A DNA stretch of 64,000 nucleotides from Raineya orbicola (GCF_002843425.1 NZ_NKXO01000002.1:45846-109845); one strand, 5' to 3'. Shown: positions 41,221 through 50,284, numbered from the stretch's first letter. Notes: generated by a model from the sequence alone, not told the origin. Numbers and translations are program-made.

Positions 41221-41899
41221 AAAATATTTGATATTTTAATTCTGCAAGTTTCCAATCCGTTTCGTTGTCTATATCTTGCATTTCTAATTCAGAAACATGC
41301 AAAGGTACAGAAAAATCGGAGAATATCTTTTTGGTAGATAAAAACTTAGCTACTTGAAAGAAATAAAATTGCCCTACGTCGTGGTAAGCAGGAGGCAAAT
41401 CCTGAGATCGTTTGTTTAGGTTCTCTGGAAAATTCATTTGCAACTTGCCATTTTCAATTTTCAGGCTTCGCCAAATAGGATAGCTAAAAGCCGCCACAGG
41501 AACTACGCTATCAGCCTTGTGTTCAAGTAATAAGTTAAACGCTTTTTGTAATTTTTCTGCCGTAACAAAAGGGGCAGTAGGATACAAACAACACGCATAC
41601 TCAAATTTTTGCCCTCTTTTTTGGTACTCTTCAAGCACTTCTACAAGTACATCGGCAGTAGTTGCAAAATCATCAGAATTTTTGGCAGAACGCATAAAGG
41701 GTACTTTGGCACCATACTTTTGAGCTACTTCGGCAATTTCGGCATCATCGGTAGAAACCATTACTTCCTGAAAAATACCACTTTTCAAACTCGCTTCAAT
41801 AGAATACGCTATAATAGGTTTTCCGAGAAAATCTTTAATATTTTTGCGAGGTATGCGTTTGCTGCCTCCACGGGCTGTGATAATGGCAATATTGTTCAT
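41213..41899 (-). CDS. pseF: CMP-pseudaminic acid cytidylyltransferase-like
   Basis: A 228-residue nucleotidyltransferase of the NeuA/PseF group with the CTP-binding opening ITARGGSKRIPRKNIKDF. Further motifs are MVSTDDAEIAEVAQKYG, LYPTAPFVTAEKL and DVGQFYFF, typical of PseF. It activates the nonulosonic acid with CMP so that a transferase can use it. It sits two genes from PseI. The sugar is taken as pseudaminic acid because of the neighbours. Confidence 0.88.
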   Translation of the reverse strand: MNNIAIITARGGSKRIPRKNIKDFLGKPIIAYSIEASLKSGIFQEVMVSTDDAEIAEVAQKYGAKVPFMRSAKNSDDFATTADVLVEVLEEYQKRGQKFEYACCLYPTAPFVTAEKLQKAFNLLLEHKADSVVPVAAFSYPIWRSLKIENGKLQMNFPENLNKRSQDLPPAYHDVGQFYFFQVAKFLSTKKIFSDFSVPLHVSELEMQDIDNETDWKLAELKYQIFYG

Positions 41900-41902
41900 A
41901 GT

Positions 41903-42451
41903 TTATTGAGCAAATAATTCTTCAACACTTATCTGAAAGCCAGGGACAATAGGTGAGGCATCAAAAATTTCACTACCTTCGTAATAGCGAGCCTCTTTAC
42001 CACGAATAACCTTTGCGAGTTTTAGTTCGGGGTAAATATGCCAAATTACCTGTACGCCTGCGTGTTGGTATTCTAAAACTTTGTTTTCAGTGTAATTTAC
42101 GTTATCGTTTTCAGAAATAATTTCTATTACGAAAGCGGGGATAGGGTGTTGCTTTTCAGCCGATTGTAAAATTTGTTCTCGGGTAAAAAAAGCCAAATCA
42201 GGTCTTCGCATTTGGGTTTCGGTGAGCCAGCAGTCTACTTCCTGAAAGAGTTCTCCTAAATCTTTGAAAACCTGCGTTTGTATAAATTTTCTGTTGAGTT
42301 TTGAAATAACAAGCAATTCTGAACTTTTCATACGATTGATTTCAGTAATTTCACCATTATTATACTCCCAAACTTTTTCGGTTTGGCTTTGTAAGGCAAA
42401 AAAATCTTCCTTACTAATGGTGGGCTTTTTTTCTACTACCAAAGTTTCCAT
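41903..42451 (-). CDS. Uma2-family (DUF820) putative endonuclease, third copy
   Basis: 182 residues with EYNNGEITEINRM, then RRPDLAFFTREQ, AFVIEIISENDNVN (the D...E-x-I nuclease motif) and LEYQHAGVQVIWHIYP. It is much diverged from the tandem pair at 12549-13660 and is inserted between pseI and pseF, on the same strand with short gaps (3 and 38 bp). It has no known link with sugar synthesis. Confidence 0.82.
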   Translation of the reverse strand: METLVVEKKPTISKEDFFALQSQTEKVWEYNNGEITEINRMKSSELLVISKLNRKFIQTQVFKDLGELFQEVDCWLTETQMRRPDLAFFTREQILQSAEKQHPIPAFVIEIISENDNVNYTENKVLEYQHAGVQVIWHIYPELKLAKVIRGKEARYYEGSEIFDASPIVPGFQISVEELFAQ

Positions 42452-42489
42452 ACAAATAAAATTATCTTCCCTTTTACAAAAATAGCCAA

Positions 42490-43542
42490 TTACATCAACA
42501 TATCCAAATGCAGGGCGGTGCCGCGTTTGAGGTCTTGTTTTGCGATTTTACCTAAAACTATTTCATAATATTTGGGCTGTAAGCCCAAACCTGGGCGAAT
42601 GATACGGATATTTTCGGGCGTAAGTGGTTCTCCTGCTTTTATATCTTGTACTACGTAAATAGAACGCTTGTAAGTAAGGCTTTTCTTTTCTGCTTCCAAA
42701 ATGCCATAATGTACCTGCCCCAGTCCTAAAAATGCTCGGTTACACTCCTCTACAAGCATTTTGAACTCGTGAGGCTCGAGCGAAAAGGCACTATCTACGC
42801 CGCCTTCGGCACGGCTCAAACAAAAGTGTTTTTCTATTACCCTTGCCCCCAAAGCGATAGAGGCAACTGCAACGCCTATGCCCATAGTATGGTCAGAAAG
42901 TCCTGCGTGGCAGTTGAAAAGTTGTGCCAAGTGAGGAATGGTAAGAATATTTGAATTTTCGGGTGTGGCGGGATAGGTGCTTGTGCATTTAAGCAAAATA
43001 ATGTCTTTGCAACCATTTTCACGTAAGGTCTGTACGGCTTCCTCTATCATTGTGAGCGTGCTTGTGCCTGTACTCATAATGACGGGCTTGCCTGTTTGAG
43101 CCACTTTTTTGAGCAAGGGCAAATGATTGTTTTCAAAAGAAGCGATTTTGTAAGCAGGAACATTAAGTTCCTCTAAGAAATCTACGGAGGTTTCGTCAAA
43201 AGGAGTGCTAAAAGCAATAATCCCTCGTTTTTGAGCGTGTTCGAAGATGGCTTTGTGCCATTCCCAAGGCGTATAGGCTTCTTGGTAAAGTTCGTAAAGG
43301 CTTTTGCCTTTCCAGAGAGAATTTTTATCGGCAATAAAAAATTCGTTTTCTCTAAAATCAATCGTGAGTGTATCGGCGGTGTAGGTTTGCAGTTTGATAG
43401 CGTCTGCACCTGCATCGGCGGCGGCATCTACAATTTGCAAAGCTCTTTCCAAAGATTGATTATGATTGCCCGACATCTCGGCAATGAGGAAAGGTTTATG
43501 CTTGAGGCTAATTATTCGGTCTTGAATGTTGATAGGGTGCAT
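42490..43542 (-). CDS. pseI: Pseudaminic acid synthase
   Basis: A 350-residue NeuB-family enzyme that condenses 2,4-diacetamido-2,4,6-trideoxy-L-altrose with phosphoenolpyruvate. The TIM barrel starts FLIAEMSGNHNQS and continues with AIKLQTYTADTLT. PseI-typical stretches are LYELYQEAYTPWEWHK and GGVDSAFSLEPHEFK, which separate it from sialic or legionaminic synthases. A C-terminal antifreeze-like (SAF) domain covers about 290-350. It follows the PseG-PseH fusion by three bases. Confidence 0.92.
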   Translation of the reverse strand: MHPINIQDRIISLKHKPFLIAEMSGNHNQSLERALQIVDAAADAGADAIKLQTYTADTLTIDFRENEFFIADKNSLWKGKSLYELYQEAYTPWEWHKAIFEHAQKRGIIAFSTPFDETSVDFLEELNVPAYKIASFENNHLPLLKKVAQTGKPVIMSTGTSTLTMIEEAVQTLRENGCKDIILLKCTSTYPATPENSNILTIPHLAQLFNCHAGLSDHTMGIGVAVASIALGARVIEKHFCLSRAEGGVDSAFSLEPHEFKMLVEECNRAFLGLGQVHYGILEAEKKSLTYKRSIYVVQDIKAGEPLTPENIRIIRPGLGLQPKYYEIVLGKIAKQDLKRGTALHLDMLM

Positions 43543-43545
43543 TGG

Positions 43546-44997
43546 CTATTTCGTTTCTAATCTATAAATTTTGTAAAGTTCTCCGTTTATTTCTTCATCT
43601 GATTTATTTGTAAAATTCAATCTTTCAAAAATTTTTTTTGAAGGTTTATTGCTACTTTTTACACAAGCAACCCATTTGAAATCTTTATGCAGATTTATAG
43701 TTTTGTTTATCAATATTTTTCCCAAACCTATACCTCTAAACTTTTTGTCTATGGTATAATTGATGTAGTTGAATTCACCCTTCCTATCTATTCTGATTTG
43801 TCCAAATGGAATACCCTTGATAAGTCCAACATAAAAAATGATACTTTCATCATTTAGATGCTCTCTAAACCACTTGCAATGGTTGTTATACAAAATAGGC
43901 TCTTGATTGATAGAATTTCTCCTAACCTCAATATCATTAGCCCATTCAAAATACAAATCAATGTCTTGTTCATTAGCAAGCCTTATATGAACAATTAGTT
44001 CTAAAAATGTTTCTGTAATCTTTTTCGTATTTCCAAAATAGTTTTGAAAAGATTTGGAACATAGAAAACTTTGCTTGGAAATAGTTTCTTTGTTAAAAGA
44101 AAAAAATATGTAATTGTCAATAGCAGTTATGTGATTTTTATTGATAAGTCCTTGGTATATCGCCTTCTGATTTTCAGCATAATATCCTACTATCAAATAC
44201 ATACCCACCGCCAAACATTCATATGCTATGCTACTGGCAGAGACAATTCCTACTTGGCATTTCTGCATTACATTGCATAAATCTTGGGCATTGAGGTTTT
44301 GATACAAAAATACGTTTTTTTCCTGAATAGTCAAATCTTTCAGACTTGCAAAGTGTGTATAGGCACTCCCTACTACTACGTGAATTTCTCTGAAAACTTG
44401 TGCCTCTATGCAGGCATTGAGGGCTTTTTCTGTAAAATTATGCGGGTCGCTACCGCCAAAACAGATAAAAACATTCTCTATTTTTTCAATTTTTCGCTCC
44501 TGCTTTGCGGCTTCTAAAAATGGCTTTCGCAAAAGGGCGTATTCTAATCCTAAACATAGCTTCGTATAAGGCTCGCAAGAGTAATCACTTTCTTTTACGC
44601 CGCCTGCGTGATTAATGACTACATCTGCTACAAAATGCCAAGCGTGCAAATCATCAATGCATACAAGTTTTACACCTTTACTTTTAATAATTCTCTGATA
44701 ATCCGTTTGAAAGTTGTATCCATCTAAAACTACTATTTCCTCACCTGTTAGGTATTTTTCTGCAATGAAGCGGGCTTCTTCCAAATAATTTTCGCTTGGG
44801 GACAATTCAATAATATTAGGCGTAACTTCGTGAATTTGTTTGATTACCTCTCGGGAGGGTTGCTGTATCATTACCCAAATATCAAAATACTCTTTGAGCA
44901 TATCTGCAAGGGCTAAACTGCGAGTGATATGCCCTAAGCCAATTTTTGTATTGCCATCGGCACGGAAATAAATTTTGCTTTTGGGGAAAGAGTCCAT
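43546..44997 (-). CDS. PseG-PseH fusion: UDP-sugar hydrolase and N-acetyltransferase of pseudaminic acid synthesis
   Basis: 483 residues. Residues about 8-330 are a GT-B-fold PseG: RADGNTKIGLGHITRSLALA with the expected catalytic His23, IDDLHAW, and GGSDPHN at 181-187. Residues about 336-483 are a GNAT acetyltransferase with the acetyl-CoA loop RGIGLGK (421-427), corresponding to PseH. The fusion joins consecutive steps: N4-acetylation, then removal of UDP to give the free sugar for PseI. It is the first gene of the locus and has a TATATTTG box upstream. Confidence 0.88.
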   Translation of the reverse strand: MDSFPKSKIYFRADGNTKIGLGHITRSLALADMLKEYFDIWVMIQQPSREVIKQIHEVTPNIIELSPSENYLEEARFIAEKYLTGEEIVVLDGYNFQTDYQRIIKSKGVKLVCIDDLHAWHFVADVVINHAGGVKESDYSCEPYTKLCLGLEYALLRKPFLEAAKQERKIEKIENVFICFGGSDPHNFTEKALNACIEAQVFREIHVVVGSAYTHFASLKDLTIQEKNVFLYQNLNAQDLCNVMQKCQVGIVSASSIAYECLAVGMYLIVGYYAENQKAIYQGLINKNHITAIDNYIFFSFNKETISKQSFLCSKSFQNYFGNTKKITETFLELIVHIRLANEQDIDLYFEWANDIEVRRNSINQEPILYNNHCKWFREHLNDESIIFYVGLIKGIPFGQIRIDRKGEFNYINYTIDKKFRGIGLGKILINKTINLHKDFKWVACVKSSNKPSKKIFERLNFTNKSDEEINGELYKIYRLETK

Positions 44998-45031
44998 AAA
45001 TGTTCTTTATGAGGACATCTGCAAAGTTGCT

Positions 45032-45039
45032 CAAATATA
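45032..45039 (-). promoter_or_regulatory. Putative -7 box at the head of the glycan locus
   Basis: TATATTTG on the minus strand, 35 bp before the ATG at 44997. No clear -33 TTG at the right spacing was found. Confidence 0.4.
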
Positions 45040-45061
45040 CAAAATTTTGGAAAATTTTTAT

Positions 45062-45784
45062 TTACTTTTTTACCCACTTATATTCTGGTTGGGCAAGAAA
45101 AGAAAAAAAAGAGTTACTGATAGCTAAAATGATATGCACGACTACTGCAATCCAAATATTACCTTCTGCAAGCGTAAGGTAGGAAAGTATCACCCCCAAA
45201 GGAATTGCTCCGATAGCTTCTTTTTGTCCTTTGGGAATGTGTGCGATAGCATAAATAGCTACATTCACGCTAGTAGCCAGCCAAGCCATTTGTGTAGCCT
45301 GAAAAATAGCAAAAAGCAAAATCCCCCTGAAAAGCAGTTCATACGCATACAAGTATGCTATCCAAGTGCTATATTCCCAAATAAAAGTAGCAGTTGTCCA
45401 TTCTTTGGTGCGAATTTGTGGATACATAGCTAAATTATCAGGCTTTTTAGCGTTTAGGTAATTGATAAGCAAAATTAAAGCGGAAAGCCCCGCTATCCAC
45501 CACCCAGTAGAGTTACTTGTGGGTAATACATCACCATATTGGTTTGGAAAGAACTTTGCACCAAAGCTCATAGCTATCATTGGCAAAATACCTAAAAAAA
45601 TAGCTCCCACCAGTCTCTGAAATACCACCCAATAAATAGCTTTTTCACGAGGTTTGTACTTTTTTTCAAAAATTTTTTCTAAGAATGGAGATTGTGCAAT
45701 AAACCAATAGGCAATAAATCCGAAAGTTACACAAGCCAATGCCCAAACAGCTATTTTTTCATTTTGAGAAATTGTAAAATTCAT
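45062..45784 (-). CDS. CPBP-family (CAAX-protease-like) membrane protein
   Basis: 240 residues with about seven membrane segments. The CPBP first motif EExxxR appears as YELLFR, so the first glutamate is replaced by Tyr. The second motif is a His in IYAIAHIPKG, and a third His/Asn in VVHIILAISN. Relatives cleave prenylated or other substrates inside the membrane; with the altered motif the protease activity is doubtful. It lies 64 bp before the glycan locus on the same strand. Confidence 0.75.
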   Translation of the reverse strand: MNFTISQNEKIAVWALACVTFGFIAYWFIAQSPFLEKIFEKKYKPREKAIYWVVFQRLVGAIFLGILPMIAMSFGAKFFPNQYGDVLPTSNSTGWWIAGLSALILLINYLNAKKPDNLAMYPQIRTKEWTTATFIWEYSTWIAYLYAYELLFRGILLFAIFQATQMAWLATSVNVAIYAIAHIPKGQKEAIGAIPLGVILSYLTLAEGNIWIAVVVHIILAISNSFFSFLAQPEYKWVKK

Positions 45785-45789
45785 AATGC

Positions 45790-46554
45790 TTATGATATTC
45801 GCTTGCTTAATCGCTCGATGTATTCGTGTAATGGGAAAAGAGCTACTTCTGTAACGGTTTCTTTACCTTCCACATACTCGAAGGGGTCATCAATATCTTT
45901 GATGAGGCGATACATATACACATACACGAGTGTAATAAAAAATACCACTAAGCCCATTGCCACTAAGTTTTTGAATTTGATAATGAGCATAGTGGCTGAA
46001 ATAACAACCAAAAGCACTTCCAAAAGTGCATAGCCTGTAGCCAAAAAACCTGTGCGTGAAATCACCCCTGTACGTGTAAGCGTTCGGCGAAGGGTAGCGA
46101 GTTCATTAAAAACTCTTGCGAGTACAGGTGGGGTAGCCCCTTGTTTATCCAAATCGTTGAGTAAGTTGTTGAAATTTTGTAGAGAAGCAAACATCTGTTC
46201 GTCAGAGGCTTTTTTCAAAAACCAGTTATCAATGCAAACAGCCATTTCTTGGCAGTATTTCAAGACGTTTTCCTTCGGATAACCTACTTTTTCAGCCAAA
46301 TTAAGGCAGGTTTCCTCTATACTTTCCAACGCCGAAGCAATTTCACCGGGTATTCTTTCACTTTCTTTGTAGTCGGCAAGAGTACCTGAAAGCATAAAGC
46401 CTATCAAAAACACTCCTGCACTAATTACCAAAGCCATATCGCTCAGTTCTACCCAACCTGCAAAATTTAAAATTTCTACCAAAACAAATTTCAAAGCCAC
46501 TACTCCCAAGGCAATGGGCATAGAGTTAAACATTAGTTTCCATTTGAGCATCAT
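45790..46554 (-). CDS. Membrane protein, bestrophin/DUF4239-like topology
   Basis: A 254-residue protein with two N-terminal membrane helices, the second ending FLIGFMLSGTLADYKESERIPGEI, then a helical cytoplasmic part of about 100 residues and two more membrane helices near the end. The charged motif after helix two resembles bestrophin-like chloride channels and DUF4239. No firm family assignment is possible. It overlaps the upstream TM2 gene by 4 bp. Confidence 0.6.
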   Translation of the reverse strand: MMLKWKLMFNSMPIALGVVALKFVLVEILNFAGWVELSDMALVISAGVFLIGFMLSGTLADYKESERIPGEIASALESIEETCLNLAEKVGYPKENVLKYCQEMAVCIDNWFLKKASDEQMFASLQNFNNLLNDLDKQGATPPVLARVFNELATLRRTLTRTGVISRTGFLATGYALLEVLLVVISATMLIIKFKNLVAMGLVVFFITLVYVYMYRLIKDIDDPFEYVEGKETVTEVALFPLHEYIERLSKRIS

Positions 46555-46907
46555 TGTAAAAGTTTAGCTTTTCGGCGTTCAAATTCTTCAAAAGTAATAT
46601 ATCCTTTTTCCATCAGTTGGGCTAATTTTTCAAGTTCGCTGCCTATATCTTTATGAAATAGGTTCTTGCGAAATTCCTCCTCAATAATTTTCTTTTTGTA
46701 TTCCTCAAAATTGTATTTTACGTCAAATTGTTCATCGGTCATTGTAAGAAATTTAACTGCATCTACAAGTCCTATAATGGTAGGAATGCCCGTCCAACTA
46801 AAAATGACCGAAAGTACTCCTTTTCCAAAATTTCCTAAATAAAAATGATGTACGCCCCAAGTTCCTCCAAACAAAGACATTGCGGCGGCAATCAGTCGCT
46901 TTTTCAT
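46551..46907 (-). CDS. TM2-domain protein with SHOCT-like tail
   Basis: 118 residues from the ATG at 46907; the open frame reaches further up but those residues fall in the intergenic region. The TM2 domain is KKRLIAAAMSLFGGTWGVHHFYLGN followed by the second helix FSWTGIPTIIGLVDAVKFL. The last 28 residues (ELEKLAQLMEKGYITFEEFE...) match a SHOCT short C-terminal helix pair, often involved in oligomerisation. The function of TM2 proteins is unknown. Confidence 0.85.
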   Translation of the reverse strand: MKKRLIAAAMSLFGGTWGVHHFYLGNFGKGVLSVIFSWTGIPTIIGLVDAVKFLTMTDEQFDVKYNFEEYKKKIIEEEFRKNLFHKDIGSELEKLAQLMEKGYITFEEFERRKAKLLQ

Positions 46908-46978
46908 AGGAGTAGATTTTTGCAAATAAACGTTTTTTTTGTAAAAAATGCTACATTGCAAATGTAAAAAAATATGTA

Positions 46979-47539
46979 ATGTTCAAAGTTGCAATTGTAG
47001 GAGTAGAAGCGACAGGCAAAAGCACTCTCGCTGAAAATTTAGCAAAGCACTATCAAACGATTTGGGTGCGTGAATATGCTCGTGAGTATCTGACTCGTTT
47101 GGATAGAAAATATACTTTTGATGACGTACTTACCATTGCCCAAGGTCAGCAGAGGCTTATCACAAAAGCAATTGCCCAAAACCCTTCATTACCAATAATT
47201 TTTGTAGATACCGAGCTTTTAGTTACGCATATTTGGTGCGAATATGTGTTTGGGAGGCATCATTCTTGGATAGCAGAAAACCTATCCAAACAAAATTTTG
47301 ACCTGTACTTGCTTTGTAATACCGATTTACCTTGGGAATATGATGTATTGCGTGAGCAACCGAGTTTGGAAAAAAGAAAAGAAATTCATAAGCTCTATGA
47401 GTTTTATTTACGCAAACTACATTTTCCTTATGAACTCATTGAAGGCAAAGCTGAACAGAGATTACTTTCGGCAGTGCAAGCCATAGAAAAGCACTTCAAA
47501 TTTTCTGATAAAAACTTTCAAAACGGGGATAAAGTGTAG
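46979..47539 (+). CDS. NadR-like ATPase (nicotinamide riboside kinase family)
   Basis: A 186-residue P-loop protein with Walker A VGVEATGKSTLAENLA (about residues 7-22) and a second motif PIIFVDTELLVTHIW. Its sequence follows the kinase part of NadR, which phosphorylates nicotinamide riboside in NAD salvage; here it is the kinase domain alone. Its end overlaps the convergent gene by 44 bp. Another nucleoside or cofactor kinase activity is possible. Confidence 0.8.
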   Translation: MFKVAIVGVEATGKSTLAENLAKHYQTIWVREYAREYLTRLDRKYTFDDVLTIAQGQQRLITKAIAQNPSLPIIFVDTELLVTHIWCEYVFGRHHSWIAENLSKQNFDLYLLCNTDLPWEYDVLREQPSLEKRKEIHKLYEFYLRKLHFPYELIEGKAEQRLLSAVQAIEKHFKFSDKNFQNGDKV

Positions 47540-48287
47540 TGAAATGCTCTTGGGAAGCTACAAACTCGCCATATTTGATGTATGCGAAGATTCTTGAAAT
47601 ATCTTTGAAACTTTCTGAAAGAGAGGCTTTTCTCTGTTTTAATTCTATTTGGTAATCCCAATTGGTTTTCTGTTTGGAAAGTTCTATTAGGTTTTTGTTT
47701 GCAAGCAGTTGCAATGCTTTCAAATAAGCATATCGCAAAGCCTGATTGTAGTTTTTTTGACTGATGGCTTTTTGTAAAAGACTTTCTATCTGATTTTGTG
47801 TAACATTTTCTAAATTTTCTTCGGTAATTACTTCATTTTCAACTTTTTTATTCAGTGCAAACCAAGATTTTATATCAAAGCCAAGTAGCATTAAAATCAG
47901 GAAAATAATTAAAATGGTAATGGCAACATAAATAAAACTTTCTCCCAAAGTAATTTTAGGAAACTCGGGAATTTCTCTTTCACGAAACTTTTTGACTTTC
48001 CAATCGTCTTGCCCTTTGTTGCGTTGATGTTCTTCATAACGCCATTGTTTCCATTGCCAATCGCGGTCGTATTTATTGTATTCGTCAATATCTTCGGTGT
48101 AGTCAAATTCAGGGTTATTTTTGAGTTGCTTGACTTTCTCTTCATCAAAACTTCTCAAATTAAGTGGATAATTTTGGGGTGTTTGAGCGAAAGCAATTCC
48201 CGCAATACACAAAAAAGCTACTATAAAGAATGTAAATTCCTTTGTCTTTTGTCTCACGCTTCTTGTCTCTTGCCTCCTAATTTGCAT
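47496..48287 (-). CDS. DUF4129-like membrane protein with signal peptide
   Basis: 263 residues from the ATG at 48287. A hydrophobic signal (FFIVAFLCIAGIAFA-Q) is followed by a polar region rich in Tyr, Trp and Lys, a membrane helix at about 115-140 (VAITILIIFLILMLLGF) and a cytoplasmic DUF4129-like end that contains ALRYAYLKALQLLANKNLI. In Bacteroidota such genes often lie near transglutaminase or stator-like genes; none is present here. A GTG at 48257 gives a more usual signal peptide and is an alternative start. The 5' end lies on a purine-rich CAAGAGA-type repeat. Confidence 0.72.
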   Translation of the reverse strand: MQIRRQETRSVRQKTKEFTFFIVAFLCIAGIAFAQTPQNYPLNLRSFDEEKVKQLKNNPEFDYTEDIDEYNKYDRDWQWKQWRYEEHQRNKGQDDWKVKKFREREIPEFPKITLGESFIYVAITILIIFLILMLLGFDIKSWFALNKKVENEVITEENLENVTQNQIESLLQKAISQKNYNQALRYAYLKALQLLANKNLIELSKQKTNWDYQIELKQRKASLSESFKDISRIFAYIKYGEFVASQEHFTTLYPRFESFYQKI

Positions 48288-48978
48288 ACGTTTCAATGAG
48301 TTTTTGGGCAAGTTTGGGGAGAGCCACTCCTGCTTTTTCTTGAATAAAAGTAAGGTTATGGTAGTAATTGAGGTTAATATTAGGTTGTTCTACATCAATT
48401 ACGAATTTAGGTACTTCGCGAGCTACATAATTGATAAGCCCTGCCGCAGGATACACTACCATTGAAGTTCCCACTACCATAAAAATATCCGCAGTTTGGG
48501 CTTCTATGGCGGCAACTTCCATCATTGGTACTTCTTCGTAGAACCAGACAATATGAGGACGCAGTTGAGAACCCTTTTCGCACTTATCGCCCAAATGCAA
48601 ATCTTTTTCCCAATGATACACCAAATTAGGGTCTAAGGTACTTCTGACTTTAAGTAATTCGCCGTGAAGATGCAAAACATTTGTAGAGCCTGCCCTCTCG
48701 TGCAAATTATCAACATTTTGGGTGATTATTACTACATCAAAATATTTTTCTAGTTCGGCGAGGGCTTTATGTCCTGCATTGGGTTCTACGGAAAAAAGTT
48801 GGCGGCGTCGCTGGTTGTAAAAATCCAGCACCAAAGCAGGATTTTTTGCCCAACCCATAGGGCTGGCTACGTCTAAAATATCGTAATTTTCCCATAATCC
48901 GCCTGTATCTCTGAAAGTACGAATACCACTTTCGGCACTAATGCCCGCTCCTGAAAGTACCACTAATTTTTTACGCAT
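48277..48978 (-). CDS. cobB: Sirtuin NAD-dependent protein deacylase
   Basis: 233 residues from the ATG at 48978; the longer frame has an unrelated leader. It has the sirtuin motifs VLSGAGISAESGIRTFRD, TQNVDNLHERAG and the catalytic His in HLHGEL. The Tyr-x-x-Arg pair of desuccinylases is visible in DFYNQRRRQ. The zinc-binding cysteines are mostly missing: the usual first CxxC is replaced by KVRSTLD and only one Cys stays in GDKCEKGSQLRP. It removes acyl groups, probably succinyl or malonyl, from lysines. Confidence 0.9.
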   Translation of the reverse strand: MRKKLVVLSGAGISAESGIRTFRDTGGLWENYDILDVASPMGWAKNPALVLDFYNQRRRQLFSVEPNAGHKALAELEKYFDVVIITQNVDNLHERAGSTNVLHLHGELLKVRSTLDPNLVYHWEKDLHLGDKCEKGSQLRPHIVWFYEEVPMMEVAAIEAQTADIFMVVGTSMVVYPAAGLINYVAREVPKFVIDVEQPNINLNYYHNLTFIQEKAGVALPKLAQKLIETYAN

Positions 48979-49051
48979 ACTATCCAAAGAAATTTGACTG
49001 ATTTGCCTAAAAATTTCCCACAACATTGGAATTATGGCTTGCAGATGAGAA

Positions 49052-50284
49052 TTAAGCGACTTTCAACTTAGCAAGTTTGGATTTTTCAAATTTTTCGGCG
49101 ACGTAGTCGGCATCTATTTCAAGAACTTTGATATCCTTTTGTGAAGGCAATTCAAACATTGCGTCATTCATAATAGCTTCACAAATAGAACGCAAACCTC
49201 TTGCTCCTAAATTCAGTTCAATAGCTTTATCTACAATATAGTCCAAAGCACTTTCCTCAAAAACTAACGAAATGCCTTCCATTTCAAAAAGTTTTTGGTA
49301 TTGCTTGGTAAGAGCATTTTTGGGTTCGTAAAGAATTTTTTTAAGTGTATCGCGTGAAAGAGGTTCTAAACTTGTAACCACAGGTAAGCGTCCTAAAAGT
49401 TCGGGGATAAGCCCAAAGGTTTTGAGGTCTTGGTGAGTTACAAATTGTAAAAGGTCTTCGGTATCTTGAACCAAGTTATTTTTTTCATTTGTAAAGCCAA
49501 TAGGATTGGTATTCATACGCCTAGCAATGATACGCTCAATGCCATCGAAAGCCCCTCCGCAAATAAACAAAATGTTTTCAGTATTGACGGGTGTCATTTT
49601 TTGTTCAGGGTGCTTTCTGCCACCTTGGGGGGGTACATTCACGATAGAGCCTTCTAAAAGTTTGAGCAAACCTTGTTGTACGCCTTCACCACTTACATCA
49701 CGCGTAATGGAAGGATTATCGGCTTTACGAGCGATTTTATCAATTTCATCAATATACACAATACCTTTTTCGGCGGCTTTTACATTGAAATCAGCGGCTT
49801 GCAAAAGCCTTGATAAAATGCTTTCTACATCTTCGCCAACATAGCCCGCTTCTGTGAAAACGGTAGCATCTGCAATAGCAAAGGGTACTTGTAAAAGATT
49901 GGCAAGTGTACGAGCCAAATACGTTTTACCTGTACCTGTGCGTCCTACCATTATGATATTGGACTTTTCTACCTGAATTTCTTCTTTCTGACGATTTTCG
50001 GTGTGGATAATTCTTTTGTAATGGTTATAGACCGCTACGGAAAGCACTTTTTTGGCATCGTCTTGTCCTACTACGTATTGGTCTAAATATTTTTTAATTT
50101 CCACAGGTTTAAGCAAATTGGGCTTGGCGGGAAATTGTTTGCGGGAAATCTTAAACTCCTCCATTACAATTTCGTGAGCTTGTGTTACGCACTGCTCGCA
50201 AATATTTGCTTTTACGCCTGTTATGAGAAATGCTCCGTCTTTTTTTGTCCTTCCGCAAAATGAGCAAGATAGTTGTTGTGCCAT
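49052..50284 (-). CDS. clpX: ATP-dependent Clp protease ATP-binding subunit ClpX
   Basis: 410 residues from the ATG at 50284. The N-terminal zinc-binding domain has Cys7, Cys10, Cys29 and Cys32 (SCSFC...CEQC). The AAA+ domain has Walker [13 protein letters not shown], Walker [14 protein letters not shown], sensor regions and the pore loop GYVGED; a ClpB_D2-like small domain ends the protein. It unfolds tagged proteins and feeds them to ClpP, which is not in the window. Confidence 0.97.
   Translation of the reverse strand: MAQQLSCSFCGRTKKDGAFLITGVKANICEQCVTQAHEIVMEEFKISRKQFPAKPNLLKPVEIKKYLDQYVVGQDDAKKVLSVAVYNHYKRIIHTENRQKEEIQVEKSNIIMVGRTGTGKTYLARTLANLLQVPFAIADATVFTEAGYVGEDVESILSRLLQAADFNVKAAEKGIVYIDEIDKIARKADNPSITRDVSGEGVQQGLLKLLEGSIVNVPPQGGRKHPEQKMTPVNTENILFICGGAFDGIERIIARRMNTNPIGFTNEKNNLVQDTEDLLQFVTHQDLKTFGLIPELLGRLPVVTSLEPLSRDTLKKILYEPKNALTKQYQKLFEMEGISLVFEESALDYIVDKAIELNLGARGLRSICEAIMNDAMFELPSQKDIKVLEIDADYVAEKFEKSKLAKLKVA

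Noticed and set aside
42490..43542. Sialic or legionaminic acid synthase in place of PseI
   Set aside because: The stretches LYELYQEAYTPWEWHK and GGVDSAFSLEPHEFK are of the PseI type, and PseG/PseH/PseF-like partners fit pseudaminic acid.
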